The position numbers and the translations under genes were made by a program. From positions 13,673,001-13,737,000 of the forward strand of contig OZ020305.1 of assembly GCA_963971305.1 (NCBI GenBank): DNA of 64,000 bases, read 5' to 3'. Shown here piece by piece: positions 27,201 to 36,369 of this stretch (position 1 is the stretch's first letter; the number at the start of each line of letters is the position of its first letter). The notes beneath the pieces were generated by a model. It worked only from the letters and a program-made list of their open reading frames with translations, was not told the origin of the DNA and searched no databases. Origin of the DNA: Arcuatula senhousia. Taxonomy: Eukaryota > Mollusca > Bivalvia > Mytilida > Mytilidae.

Positions 27201-30200
27201 CCTTCTAATTTTATGCCCTTGCCTCTAAAAGTTTAGGAGCATATATTGTTTGGGTTTGCTCATCAGTTTATTCCACTGTCTGTCTGTCCCAAAACAGGCT
27301 CAGTTCAGGTTGGAGTTACTTTTCCATTATTTGAGGTGGGGCATCCTTAAGACATTTTCTTGTTATAGTGTTTAAAATTTATTAGCATCAAGTTAAGCAC
27401 CAGTCATTAACTTTTCCAAAGGCAGTAGATAGAAGTTTCACGGACATTTAGTTTGAATATTTTTAAACTTGAATGAAATGTTTAAAATCAGTCAGATATT
27501 AGTACAATAAAGAGACTTGATTTCTCAACATGTTAGCTATCATAGATTTAATGGTTAGTTATCAGACCATTTATCAAGACCACCAATATCTTCACCAAAC
27601 GGGTGTCTATTTCTCAAGTTCCCCTGTGTCAAGGGTAAATAGCCATTGTTATAGAAAAAAACACTTGAAAAGGTAGTGGAGTACTCAAAGAGAGATCAGA
27701 GGACTGAACTGTTTATAGGGTATTTAACGGGTATAATCTTAAGGTTTAATTGCTGTAAGATTTTTATTAATTAGCAGTTCCTTTTAAAATTATTAAGAAG
27801 ATTGTTTATGGTTTATAGTTAAAGTTTGCAAAAGGTTCAGAAATTGGGTATTGGTATTTTTTTTTGTCTGTCTTGTTTATGGTTTTAAGAAATCAAGTTT
27901 GCATTTCAATGTTTTAATCCATTTTGCTAAGTCCTTGGTAATGCCCAACATTTGGCTAACTTAAATTGGCTCTGAATGTAAGCTGTAACATAAAAAAAAA
28001 ACCTTAGTCTTTGGGTGTCCCTTGAAAGAAGATCAGTAATAAAGCAGTCCATTTGTTAGGGTTGGCATTTCTATTGTACATATGGTGATTTTGTGTCATA
28101 CGTATTCCCTTTTTTTCAGTGAAAACTTGAGGTTACAGAAGATATTGAACCAGATCTCCCTTATTCTTTACACAATATCATAGAACAAACATTAACATAT
28201 GTTTGGGGTGCATTACTGGTATATTTAGAGGTGTAACATATTCACCAGAGTGATTTACATAATTCTACTGCATTTTTATCTAATTTGGTAGGATTTAAAG
28301 TTCAATGCATCATGATAAAGCATATTTTCATAAGGTTGAAAAATAAATATTGGTTTTCTTCAAAGTTTTATTCATAACTTTCCATTAGACCTCTTAGTAT
28401 ACTTCATCTTTTCATTCTTGATATTGACAACAGGGTGTTTTTTGCAGATAAAATTAAATGCAAGTTTCTTATGTAAACGGATGGGCGACCTTCTACTTTC
28501 ATCAAATTAATAGGTGCAATAGTAAGAATTACCTGTAGAAAATGTCACCTTTGATTTCACATGTCACTCTCTATTCCATTCAAGTCCCCCACAACTAATG
28601 CAAATTTATACCAAATTTTAAACAGGTTCCTCAGAGGTTTTTAGTGTAGACGATTTTATGGGACTGGTTTGTGTGAATTTAGGGTTGAATTCATCACTTG
28701 CTTAACCAATTTTATTGCTTAGGAAATTGTAGCTATGAAATTTTATATGTTTTCATCGGTAGAAAAAAGTTTTAGTGATAGATTAAGTTACATTGTTATT
28801 TTCATAGGGTGGTTAATACAGAAGTATCAAGAAGTATCAATTTCATCCTCTTTTATAGTCTGTTTTTATGGTCTTGTGAAATTTGGAATATACTTTTAAT
28901 GATTTGCACCTTAAAACCTAGATCAACTTCTTTTGAAATGTCTGTACCAAGTCAGGACCGTTGTCATTTCTGGGTAGGCACTACCTGTTTTTTCTGTTCT
29001 TGTGCCCTTTGTGTAGATCTGTTATTTTGTAGAAGACCGTTTTATTTTCATGGAGTAGGAATGTTATTTTCCGTAAAAGGATTGTATAGAAGCTGGTTGG
29101 TTAGTTTCCTAACAAATGCATGTTTGCTTAATTGTTCATGCACGTTTCTCGGCCAAGGATCAGTTAACCATTGTTTACCAAATTGATAAAGACTTTGTAT
29201 TCAATTTGCTAAGAAACTCATTGCTATCAAACCTAGTAACTTAAACTGTATTACCAAATGCCGTGCATGATATTCTCTCTTTTGTATGTCATATTACCAA
29301 CGACATTGGTGGTGCATGCTCTGAACAAAATCAAATATTTTGCATCCGACACCCTTTCAAATCATACATCATTGCAAGTCCCCTCCGTGACGCTCTTAAC
29401 AAAATACAAATGACAACCTATACAAAAACTTACCAATGAATAAGCGGTTGTAATGAAGCACACCAAAAGCAACCACACTGAGTTGAGAATCCAACTGTAC
29501 ATCGTTTCGATCTGTGAAGAGTTTTATAAACCGTCACAACTAAATTTTCTATACTACATGATGACAAAATTGCAAAGGACTGAAGCTCAGGTTTAAGTAA
29601 TCTTTTCTTGTGGTAAATGTATATCCGTTCCCATGTTACTCGTCACCGGTATGAGGCTAACGTGCATGTATTCCTAAGCTTTTGTGCTATTTCACGTTGT
29701 GTTTGCGCCTATCTTCAAGTACACAAAGTAATCCTTATTGGGAAAGTTTATCTTTAATATGAGATGTCCCAGTTTTGTTGAAGTTATTTGACGTTGATAA
29801 GCACTTGATGTCCTGAATTGAGACGATTAATTGTTATCTGTTTGTCAAATAAATGACAAAATCGAATTTTTGTTGTATTTTTCCCAATTCAATGCATTTT
29901 CGTTGCACCGCTACGGATTAACGTAAGGTCATAAACAGAAAATACTATAAGTTTTACAAATCTGAAATGTGGGTGGAGCTATATAACGGTTGACATGTTT
30001 CTTAAGCTCAGATACAGGCTTCTGCAATGGTATTGTCAATCATTGTCACATGACAGGAAATTATTACAAATAGAAGAAGGGAAATGGGCGTGGTGTTAAA
30101 GAAAAGCATGGTCATGTTTAAAAATCTTTATGTCTCAAAGAAGAAGTTTATATTAAAAGAGATAAAAGTGTATTGATTAAATTGAATGAGAAATGTGTTT

Positions 30201-33200
30201 TGCAAAAAAATCATTGAAAATGAAATCTAAAAATTCATTCCGAATCAATACAATATTTATACTATTTTGAAATTGTATTTTGTAGTGATAAATTGTTGAT
30301 GAAACACTTTTTTGTACAATTTTGTGATCAAATTTCTAAATCACTGTTTTCACAATTTTTATGCGATTTGTAAATATTTGTTGGCGGAGTATTAATTTTG
30401 TTCGTATCCATCAGTCATTATGCCTTTAAGAATTTGTATGCCCCATCTACGACAGTAGAGGGACAGAGAGTGTTAGGGTCCGTTCGCCGGTCCGTCCGTC
30501 CCATTTCCCCATATTTTCAAAATTCCACTTCCATCACATCAATCCTATTGGTATGGTAGGTGCGCCTATTGATGCTTAGCACAGTGCATACATCGGATGC
30601 TGATTGTGACCTACTAGTGTATTTTCTGCATGAATGACCACTTATAGAAGAATGGTTATAGTCCATTCCTCCTTACTGACAAATGCCATAGCAACCATAT
30701 TGGTATGGTATGCACCTAGTGATGCCAAGCACAATGCATGCTTCGGATGTTGACTGTGACCTATATTTTCTGCATGAATGACCACTTATAGAAGAATGGT
30801 TAAAGTCCATTCCTTCTTACTGACAAGTGCCATAGCAACCATATTTGTATGGTAAGTGCACCTAGTGATGCTTTACTGATTGCAGAAGAAAATAAATGTT
30901 GCGAGATGGGGCATTATGTCTTTTGGACATATTCTTGTTTTTTATCAATGAAAAAATTTTGACAGAGATGGTTTGGTAAGACAAAACTCCATCCGAAAAT
31001 CGTTTACGATGATTTATTAGAGTCGAGACCGAAATGTTCTCTAGTCCTGTTTTTTCCATCACAACCTATAAATTCTTCCAAAATAAAGAGGAAGGAAAAA
31101 CTCTTGATTCGTTCCTTTTTAGTTATAAATGGTTACTCATAGTCAATTAATTTGAATTTATTAAATTATGATGATTTTTTATCCTTTAAAATACGAGGTT
31201 TAATTCTGGGGAGGACCGAATATTAAACCTTCTGTTCTTGTGAACGATTTGTTTGTCATTCTGATTTTCAATATATTTGGCCCATTTATTATAGAAACAT
31301 ATTTTATGTTCATACTATTTATCCTTAGTACAAAAGGGAAATTACACATCTTATTGCAAATAAAAACACCTGTCATTCAAATACTGACATCTGATTGGAC
31401 GCAATGCGCAACACATTTACTAGATTACATAATACAGTGCAGATAGAACGTGTATTGTTGTATGGCATGTCCGGATGCACAGAATGCACTGAAGTGTCAA
31501 CTAAGTTCAGATTTAAAATCTGCTTTATTTTATTTCAAATCTTTACATAATTGAACACATGTTTGGCATGCATGGTTTCAGTTCTTCATTCTTTAATTTC
31601 CCGCCAATCTAACGTCCTTTATGCTCAGATTTAGTAAATAAAATTGAAGCTTTTACAAAGTTCTTTCCAAGTTGCAGGTTTGCTATAGCCTTTTTGATGT
31701 TGACTCAGTGTATATCATTTCTTGCCACATGTTTACCCACCATCGTTCGAAGCCAAGATTTGTGAATTATGACCTTACAATGAGAGAGCAGTTACAAGGG
31801 GGCTCATTAGCTAAAGCATCAGTATAAGGTTTCTTTGACGTGTAAAGGCTTTTCAAACCCCACAGCAATGCGGAGATGGTACAGAAAAATGCCGGACACC
31901 CGTCCCTCTGTGTGTGCGTGCATGTGTGACGTGTCCGCCCGTCACACTTTGTTTGTAACATGTTTCTCAGCTATACTTTTTTTCGTGGGGTACGTTTCGA
32001 TAATATGGTATGCAGCTTCAGCGAGGGGTCTCATGTCGTAGGATGCGTTTTCAGGTCTGGCGTTTATCTACTTTCTGTTAAATGAGTCGAGCTATTTTTT
32101 TTTTGCGCTCGGCGGGACCCAGGAATTCTTTTCTTGTTCCATCTTGTTTACCACGATCGATGAAATTGGCCACTCTTTTTTATGGTAAAAGATGAAGATG
32201 CGGATCGTAACCTTTGGCCTGTGAAGATTGACAAAAAGGCTTAAGACCGTCTCAGATACCAATCTTCATTCTTGTCTAAAAAAAGTTGGACACGAGAGCA
32301 TATATATTTAGGACCGCTTTGAGGCCTCAAGATTCCACTAGTTGACCAGCTGAGCTATTTGATATTTACCGATCAAACAGTTTATTTTTAAAGAACACAT
32401 GTTTTTTTTTGTTTTTTTTTTAAATCATTTTATTTCATTCAACAAATGGGTTTTATAACCTCCATCCGATCAGAAAACAGAAGCATACCGTTGCAAGACG
32501 TTGGCTTTTTAACACCATACTTTTTCTCAATCAACGCTTAATCACCGACCGGGCCTAGTCATCTGGGCCATTCAATGTAATGAATGTAGAGTGTGAAAAA
32601 TAGTAATTTATTAAAAAATCTCGTATGGTTGTTAGTGAATATGTGTTTATGTTTTTCACAAGTCTTTGTTCCATATTGGGGTTAAAACTATCATTTTACA
32701 TTAAATATCGTTATTAAATGAAATGGATCGCACTCTGTATGCAGCTGTTTCCAATTGTTCCGTAATTAGCATAAAATTGTCCAATCGTCGTCAAGTAATT
32801 ATATATCACAAACGGCAATAAATCTCAGTATATCACGGTTATTTTGTAAATAGTTTATCAGTTATTTTGTAGACAGTTTAAACTTTAGAAATAGATAATC
32901 AAAGATCGAAAAAAAATTGTAAGTATAAGGATAATATATCAAACATGATGCGCGACTGTTGTGGACTGGTCTACCCTACGATAGCGGTATCGGCGCGTGT
33001 TAACAGTTACTTTTCAAAACAGGTCTCAATACCCCCGCCCTCTTCCCCCCCCCCAAAAAAAAAATAAATAAAAATTTGAAAAAAAAAATCTTTTAAAAAA
33101 ACATACTAAAACAAAAGACAAAAGACGAGAAAACAAAAACACACCTTAGCAGCTTTTTGCTTTTGCAATGTCTTAACTAAGGTCTGAAACAACCGGTAAA

Positions 33201-36200
33201 CTCAAATTGACTATCTCAATAACCACCATGAAATCTAAAGGAAATTATATGATAAATGAATATGACATCTTTTATTATAGGTCTTTAAAAATAAACTTAA
33301 ATTTCCATGTTATTAAAACATTTTTTATGCATGGATGATAATAAATTAAGAGTTTCATTGCAAAAGAAGTTGTTGGAAGACATCCGTGAATTATTAGCAT
33401 TAAACTTGCTTGACCAATTAAAAAGATATTTGATTTTTATTGGCGATATAACCAGAATGCGTTAATAAAGGTTGAATATCTTTTTTCAAGTGTTGTTAAT
33501 GTATGACTCCATCTGTTTTGGTCATAAACATTACAAATAAAAGACGTGTATGGAAAAAAATCATTCATCCATCGTTTAATCGTCATCATAAAAATGACAC
33601 GACCACCAAGACAAACGAAAAGATTCTACTACGGAGGCTTTTGTGTTTTTATATCACTTATCCCGTATTAACGGTACCTTTTCATCATGAGACACATTTT
33701 TAGCTAATAATAGTATTACATTTTTAAAATTTCCATAGCAACTCATTCCTTAATCATGACCGAATCGACTTGCAACACCGAAAGCAGAGACAAGTATAGG
33801 AGATGAATCACTCCGCCGTCCGTCTCTGACAATAGGTGAACATGTATATTGTGTAATCTTATAATGCTCTAAAACCCTGTGCTGGATCTTTCTGAAATTT
33901 CATTCAGTGAGTATACAGTGTATACGGTAAATACAATTTTGTGGAACCATGAAAGTATTCTCATAATGAATCTTTCATTGTTGAAAATAGTCGATAATTG
34001 GTTGCGACATCTGCACATTTTCAGAACTAGGAAGCACTGGACAAAACTCTGAAAATTTTAATACGAACTGACATTTTATATTTTAAACGTGTATATAGCA
34101 ATATCTGAAATAACCAACAGAACTTGCTCAAATACACTTAAGAGAAATTTCAAAGTATGGGAGCGGACGCACGTCTTCAATTAAAAATGCAAAATGAAGA
34201 GGCGCTAGGATATAGAATTATTTGGAGCTTTCTAACGTACACGAAGGGTTGCAACAATAAAAACTATATTGAAATACATCCGCTGTACACATAAAATATC
34301 GTGTCATCCAAAATGTTTAAACCTGTGTGTTGCTATTCCCGGAAGTCTTTAACTTGATGTTGTGCTTTTTCACAATATCAATGAAACGAAAGGGTTTATG
34401 ACACAAATATATGACAAATCACACTGTATTGTTTCTTATTTTGTTTGTAATTTTATTGTTTTTATAACAAGTACCTAGAATTTTATGTTTGATGATGTTT
34501 TCTCCCCTAAAATCGTCGAAAACGTCTTTTTCATTAAAATGCATATCGAGTGGAAATATATTAACCACGGTTTTGACGTAACTAGAAGTTGTGTTTAACC
34601 TTTCTTATTCCTTTTCTCTTAGATAGATAAAACTTTTATATTATTTTGATTAAAACATACATGCCTTTATAATTATTTCAACTACATTGTGAAACAAAGC
34701 TGATGTGAATATCTGATGCGGCCCCTCTAATCGAACTTTAAACGCTCCCGAAGGGAGCGATAATGGTAGAAATGTCAATATTTTAGTTGTACTATGAGCT
34801 GAATTTTCCTTCAACGTCCGGTATAGCACGCGCTTGTTTTCCCGAACTTTCGACGTCTTTTTAACGTTTTTATCTTTGAAAATTTTAGACGTCATTAAAC
34901 GCTCACGTAACCCACAAGAAAAGCTAGTTTGTTTTTATTTTCGAACAAAAAAAATAATAAATTAACCTTAATTGAAACCTCGGGAGCGTAACAGGTTTTA
35001 CCTGCCTCATATTAACTTTAGCGGTCTAACGTGCATTGAGAATTCTACCCCATACCTTCTATTTGATGACAAATGTTACTTTCGTTTTGACTCACTGTAA
35101 AGCAATTGAATCTTATATTTGAAATTGATCTAAAGATTATGTTTTGTATATGAAAACTTTTGTACGCTCGTCTGCTTTGGGCAAATTTGGTTGTATATTT
35201 TGCTTTAGATCCCTAATAAACAAGGAAATAAAACTGAGATTAATGCTATTTTCTCTTACAGATGCAAGAGCCATAGAATTAAAGACTTGTCATTTTATGA
35301 CGAGAAGACGTTATCTCTCCTGTTAGTGGAGGACAACGAAGAACATACTCCTGTCCTGGTCCAGCTTTCACTGGGATTGATAGCTGACGAAGTCTATAAA
35401 GAGCTGCAGCCTCACGGAGACATCCAATCACAAGTGTAAGAATGTGTTATTTTGAAATATTAATTGTACCTTGTACTTTTCATTTAAATTTGGGTCTGGA
35501 AGTATTTTAACACATGCCTGTTAACTAGATCTCTATGTTTTGGTTAACAGAGTCAGTTTTGTCTCATAGATGTGAAATAATTGTTTTCAAGATGCAACTT
35601 TCAATTGTCATGATCAATTATATTTTTATTCTCTAAACCATTTAAAACAAACCGTGTCCGTAAAAGCTGGCATGCTGAAAGTAACATGGTCAAAGGTCTA
35701 TTATTACACCATAAAGGTATGCTAGAAGCAGATTTTCAGCTAATTATCAATTTTGGGGATGTTAAAACATAAGTACTTACTTGACTTTCAGAAACTGTGT
35801 GGATGTTGGAAGCGCCATTGAAAGTAACTGTTTCAGAAGATTAGAAAATATGAAGGCTTGTAGCTTTGCTGTGAGTGGTACAAGGAAAACAGCAACGGTG
35901 GTAAGTGGCTTTATATGTACAATGCTATAATTATTCATATAAAAATGTAATTTGAGAACTAATTTTTCAAGTTTGAAATACACTTATATACTAATGGTCA
36001 ACCAAAACTTCTCAACATTGTTGATGCCAAAACTGCAACAACATAAAGCATACAGATATGAGAATTGTTAATACCTAGCTTTTTGTTGTATTAATTTTCC
36101 TTAAAATATATTTAATATGCAAGCCCTTACACTTAGTAAACCACATTTCATCATTCTTTCAGCTATTTTCCTCCAGGCGTAGGGTGAGGTTGTTCTGGAT

Positions 36201-36369
36201 GGATGCAGAGGACGAGGAAGACGAAGAGGACGAGGTTGATGGCAGTGGATTGGAGGATACAAGTCACGTGGTTAGTCAGGAGAGGACGTTTCAAGAGACA
36301 GAGGTGGAGACAGACATGGAGGCAGAGGCCAACAAGGAGAACCATAACTTAACTAGTCTTCACAGATAA
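185..36369 (+). CDS. ANAPC4: Anaphase-promoting complex subunit 4, 3' part (seven exons)
   Basis: ANAPC4 is a scaffold subunit of the APC/C ubiquitin ligase that drives mitotic exit. The 5' part of the gene, expected to encode the WD40 propeller, lies left of the window. Seven exons are supported: 185-282, 1159-1220, 1631-1660, 9926-10018, 35262-35435, 35792-35900, 36163-36369. Each has an AG acceptor; all six internal donors are GT. Junction phases agree throughout (0, 2, 2, 2, 2, 0), giving about 256 residues to a TAA stop. Identification rests on the C-terminal pattern: a CKSHRIKDLSFYDE-type segment, a short SSRRRVRLFWMD block, then a long Asp/Glu-rich acidic tail, all of which I recognise from animal APC4. 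The 25-kb fourth intron (10019-35261) hosts an antisense gene. A further phase-2 exon inside it cannot be excluded. Identity fairly sure; 5' extent unknown. Confidence 0.78.
583..818. mobile_element. Putative MITE with imperfect inverted ends
   Basis: The stretch around 595-645 (TTTTCCATTGTAAA, ATTGTCAAT) reappears inverted at 763-815. The element sits in an ANAPC4 intron and contains the double CRE palindrome at 737-754. Ends are imperfect, and no target duplication was resolved. Confidence 0.4.
737..754. promoter_or_regulatory. Double CRE palindrome
   Basis: TGACGTCATATGACGTCA is a perfect 18-bp palindrome made of two full CREB/ATF sites (TGACGTCA) separated by TA. It is intronic and inside a putative MITE, so function is speculative. 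Confidence 0.35.
1159..1220 (+). CDS. ANAPC4: ANAPC4 exon
   Basis: Acceptor TGTTTCAG, donor GTAAAA. Phase 0 in, phase 2 out. Encodes IVIGQSLRCMSCIDLFTKDK plus a split codon. The entering phase matches the exon at 185-282 and the leaving phase matches the microexon at 1631. Confidence 0.72.
1399..1535 (+). repeat. Short imperfect tandem pair in an ANAPC4 intron
   Basis: Two ~50-base stretches beginning near 1399 and 1484 share an AAAAAGATC-CCTGC-TCAT core followed by TTTGAAAAATGGCC-like sequence. No coding potential seen. Confidence 0.45.
1631..1660 (+). CDS. ANAPC4: ANAPC4 30-nt microexon
   Basis: A 30-base exon with a strong polypyrimidine acceptor (TCTTTTTCAG) and a consensus GTAAGT donor. 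Phase 2 at both ends, so it adds ten codons (EENFEMKSC plus split codons) and can be skipped without changing the frame. Its size makes it less certain than its neighbours. Confidence 0.6.
2327..2515. mobile_element. PIF/Harbinger-like MITE
   Basis: A 189-bp element with TIRs of about 30 bp starting GGGCTGTTCCAGCAAAACAT, flanked by TAA at 2324-2326 and 2516-2518. A 3-bp TWA target duplication with G-rich TIRs is the PIF/Harbinger signature. Confidence 0.7.
3045..3440 (-). pseudogene. Broken unrecognised coding remnant inside the long-TIR element
   Basis: Read on the minus strand, 3440-3258 is open for about 60 codons (contains HPILLLNTSGKLLG, LRKRLEDPRKPHQWIDPTNC, GHVNVHFLV) and then hits TAG. 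Protein-like sequence continues in other frames (VIECTTRGAAVLLMAVLQRS, then AEYEERRTIANKVFLNVAKE and GYFKPIKIL), so at least two frameshifts separate the pieces. It looks like a decayed element-borne protein. I do not recognise the family. Confidence 0.45.
3447..3719. repeat. GC-richer insert bounded by 25-bp direct repeats
   Basis: An identical 25-base sequence (begins TATAGCATTAGCGATTATAC) lies at 3447-3471 and 3695-3719. The 223 bases between them are distinctly richer in CG dinucleotides than the surroundings. This could be an insertion with a long target duplication or the remains of a tandem repeat. Confidence 0.5.
4350..4520 (+). other. Unrecognised open stretch without a start codon
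   Basis: About 56 codons are open on the + strand, with a Glu/Gln/Asn-rich middle (DPHTEDWSEEEAYQQENN, then LQEDLELLRSYC) ending at TAA. Composition looks coding and helix-prone, but there is no ATG. It may be a captured exon or an element gene fragment. Confidence 0.25.
4550..5650. mobile_element. Foldback-type TIR element with GGAAC-repeat ends
   Basis: Arms of about 265 bp (4550-4816 and 5387-5650) are near-perfect reverse complements. They begin GGCTATTGGTACTTTGCGGA and contain GGAAC tandem units. AAATCGTG flanks both sides (4542-4549 and 5651-5658), an 8-bp target duplication as in hAT, P or Merlin-like elements. The interior holds two direct copies (around 4905-4985 and 5240-5320) of a shorter palindrome centred on CCCGGG with the same GGAAC ends. 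No transposase is encoded. Confidence 0.8.
5651..6371 (+). repeat. Tandem array, about eight ~88-91-bp units
   Basis: The unit contains AATTGTGAAATCG, GGACTGCTATAGATATGCCC, GAGCC-TGTGCAGGATATCTTAG and a T-rich run. Units start near 5651, 5743, 5832, 5921, 6013, 6101, 6189 and 6279. The first unit's left part lies at 4522-4549, cut off by the 4550-5650 insertion. Confidence 0.85.
7841..8079 (+). mobile_element. Tandem-core element, family A, short copy
   Basis: Head TTGTCTCGCCTG with a nearby GGCGAGACAT, one core unit (GTAAACTTT, TTTTGTGGACGATGAATTGC, GGCATCTGATATT, GGTATACAGACA), then tail GGCGAGACAT, the GTGGCCAC hairpin and CTTG. It matches 38446-39234 closely. Confidence 0.7.
8080..9925 (+). 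other. ANAPC4 intron sequence, no gene seen
   Basis: AT-rich intronic DNA. A CTATGG-centred stretch and CCTGTGATAG-like short repeats are seen, but no exon fits the phase-2 requirement with good sites. Confidence 0.4.
9926..10018 (+). CDS. ANAPC4: ANAPC4 exon
   Basis: Acceptor TTATTTTAG, donor GTAAGT. Only the phase-2 frame is open: PPLQTEGVAVRIGELTHDCS, continuing to a GDGAPGL end. It leaves in phase 2, exactly what the exon at 35262 needs, so the two can join across the 25-kb intron. Confidence 0.72.
10060..10600 (+). repeat. Dispersed repeat family C, longest copy
   Basis: Contains ATACCACCCAAACCTATCCC near its start and, at 10463-10590, TTCTCAGCAACTTCTAATCA, ATTTGGTATACAGCATCAG, TAGGATT-GATTTCAGGTCTG and GGCTCACCTACT. 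The same string of motifs recurs at 13060-13200, 18215-18345 and 31968-32075, all on the + strand. Confidence 0.65.
10601..14400 (+). other. ANAPC4 intron / downstream of copy A, no gene seen
   Basis: Apart from the family C copy and a fragment of the dispersed family E near 10930-11010, this is AT-rich DNA with A/T homopolymers and no supported exon. Confidence 0.4.
13060..13200 (+). repeat. Dispersed repeat family C copy
   Basis: TTTTCTCAGCAACCACTTAT, ATTTGGTGTACAGCATCA and GCCTCACCTACAGCC match the copy at 10463. Confidence 0.65.
14401..14720 (-). CDS. Copy A exon 3: C-terminal tail
   Basis: Minus-strand acceptor TCTTTATTTTAG, phase 1, then DSNCSRLWTK and about 96 further residues rich in Gln, Lys, His and Ser, ending at a TAG. 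The first residues (D-S-x-C) match copy B; the rest does not. No known domain recognised. Confidence 0.75.
14401..29502 (-). CDS. Secreted Tae4-like (dae4-like) amidase-fold protein, copy A, antisense inside an ANAPC4 intron
   Basis: Three exons, 29502-29434, 16081-15568 and 14720-14401, give 903 nt and 300 residues with phases 0 and 1. Exon 1 encodes a hydrophobic signal peptide (residues 1-21 or so). Residues 27-191 match the Tae4 amidase layout: an F-x-K-x-K-x-x-YPG opening, the DTSALRLSYAFNKVGG block (65-80), G-L-Q-Y-L-Y (104-109), a KYGYP turn, W-GKQGIL (143-149), and GHVALWDCDH (163-172). Bacterial Tae4 cuts peptidoglycan stem peptides with a Cys-His pair; animal relatives are known as transferred dae genes. 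Here the expected Cys is Ser67 while His164 is kept. Exon 3 adds a basic, Gln/Lys/His-rich tail of 106 residues. Family assignment comes from motifs; activity is uncertain. Confidence 0.75.
15568..16081 (-). CDS. Copy A exon 2: Tae4-like domain
   Basis: Minus-strand acceptor TTTTTTCTATAG, donor GTATGT, 514 nt. It opens ISLPDFAKMKENYPG and ends EFWESP plus one base. It holds the whole amidase-like domain, with Ser67 at 15952-15950 and His164 at 15661-15659. It aligns with copy B exon 2 almost without gaps. Confidence 0.85.
16082..19070. other. Copy A intron 1, left part: no exon seen
   Basis: No candidate first exon with a phase-0 donor and signal peptide was found here on the minus strand. 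The stretch holds one diverged family C copy and otherwise AT-rich sequence. Confidence 0.4.
18215..18345 (+). repeat. Dispersed repeat family C copy (diverged)
   Basis: TTTCTCTGAAATTACTTATC, GCAGCATCAGCATAGGGTT and TGCTCACCTACTTCCTGTTT follow the same order as in the copy at 10463. Confidence 0.55.
19078..23112 (+). repeat. Minisatellite array, ~37-bp unit, roughly 100 copies
   Basis: The unit reads approximately CCCCAAATGTATCATATTGG then GTGATTTCAATGAGATA, with 35-38-bp length variants (TGTGTCATATGG, GAATGTATCGTATT, GATATCATTTAG). Distinctive variants recur at a constant 1465-bp offset (19151 and 20616; 19646 and 21111; 20596 and 22061), so a block of about 1465 bp was duplicated within the array. 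It lies in both ANAPC4 intron 10019-35261 and copy A intron 1. Confidence 0.95.
23113..23880. other. Intronic, nothing identified
   Basis: AT-rich sequence between the minisatellite and the TIR element; no exon or repeat recognised. Confidence 0.4.
23891..25043. mobile_element. Non-autonomous TIR DNA transposon (hAT- or Mutator-like)
   Basis: Starts CAGAGGAGG and ends CCTCCTCTG, with subterminal GCACACGGC inverted between the ends. GGCAAGCAC occurs directly outside each end (23882-23890 and 25044-25052), a 9-bp target duplication. CAGAGG ends suggest hAT; a 9-bp duplication suggests Mutator. No transposase ORF. Confidence 0.75.
25411..25745 (+). repeat. Five 67-bp tandem repeats with a GGCCTACAGGCC core
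   Basis: Units start at 25411, 25478, 25545, 25612 and 25679. Each carries GACCACTGGCCTACAGGCCT and CCCCTATCGTAAGGGCCTC. The fifth has the perfect palindrome GGCCTGCAGGCC. Confidence 0.92.
25746..29433. other. Intronic for both ANAPC4 and copy A, no exon supported
   Basis: AT-rich. A 125-codon open stretch at 28809-29186 overlaps a dispersed repeat-like segment (GTCTGTACCAAGTCAGGAC near 28940) and has no family resemblance. Nothing else was supported. Confidence 0.4.
29434..29502 (-). CDS. Copy A exon 1: signal peptide
   Basis: On the minus strand an ATG opens 23 codons (MYSWILNSVWLLLVCFITTA, then YSL) followed by a consensus GTAAGT donor in phase 0. Hydrophobic core and small residues before the junction fit a secretory signal. 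It was chosen as exon 1 because phase and length match exon 1 of copy B (22 codons, phase 0). It lies 13.35 kb from exon 2, so linkage needs transcript support. Confidence 0.65.
29503..30437. other. Upstream region of copy A
   Basis: On the minus strand a TTTATAAA lies at 29523-29530, about 20 bases before the ATG, too close for a standard TATA box with a 5' UTR. No other promoter element could be fixed. AT-rich, no exon. Confidence 0.3.
30438..30937 (+). mobile_element. Tandem-core element, family B, complete copy
   Basis: Head ATGCCCCATCTACGACAGTA; a ~147-150-bp core containing GCATGAATGACCACTTATAG and CCATAGCAACCATATT, repeated about 2.5 times; tail AGATGGGGCAT, the hairpin TATGTC-TTTTG-GACATA, and CTTG. 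The tail is identical to that at 45022. Confidence 0.72.
30938..35261 (+). other. ANAPC4 intron, right part: no exon seen
   Basis: One family C copy (31968-32075), a C/A homopolymer run near 33040-33095, and a CGCTCCCGAAGGGAGCG hairpin at about 34743-34759. No exon with compatible phase was found before 35262. Confidence 0.4.
31968..32075 (+). repeat. Dispersed repeat family C copy (diverged)
   Basis: TTTCTCAGC, GGTATGCAGCTTCAGCG, TCGTAGGATGCGTTTTCAGG and ATCTACTTTCTGTTAAATGA follow the family order. Confidence 0.5.
35262..35435 (+). CDS. ANAPC4: ANAPC4 exon with the CKSHRIKDLSFYDE segment
   Basis: Acceptor CTCTTACAG, donor GTAAGA; 174 nt, phase 2 in and out. Encodes CKSHRIKDLSFYDEKTLSLL and then VLVQLSLGLIADEVY. 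This is the most family-diagnostic stretch of the gene and the main reason for the ANAPC4 call. Confidence 0.82.
35792..35900 (+). CDS. ANAPC4: ANAPC4 exon
   Basis: Acceptor TTGACTTTCAG, donor GTAAGT; 109 nt, phase 2 in, phase 0 out. Encodes NCVDVGSAIESNCFRRLENM and ends SGTRKTATV, consistent with the segment before the acidic tail in APC4 proteins. Confidence 0.78.
36163..36369 (+). CDS. ANAPC4: ANAPC4 terminal exon with acidic tail
   Basis: Acceptor TTCTTTCAG, phase 0, 68 codons then TAA. It opens with LFSSRRRVRLFWMD followed by a run of Glu/Asp residues, the usual C-terminal layout of APC4, then a lineage-specific tail rich in Glu, Thr and Asn. The end of this exon is duplicated 249 bp downstream. 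Confidence 0.82.
   Translation, partial: LFSSRRRVRLFWMDAEDEEDEEDEVDGSGLEDTSHVVSQERTFQETEVETDMEAEANKENHNLTSLHR

Noticed and set aside
28809..29186. 125-codon hydrophobic, Cys-rich ORF
   Set aside because: It overlaps a dispersed repeat-like segment and lies in the antisense gene's intron. Composition reflects T-rich DNA; no domain recognised.
29523..29530. TATA box for copy A
   Set aside because: TTTATAAA lies only about 20 bases before the ATG, which would put the transcription start at or after the start codon.
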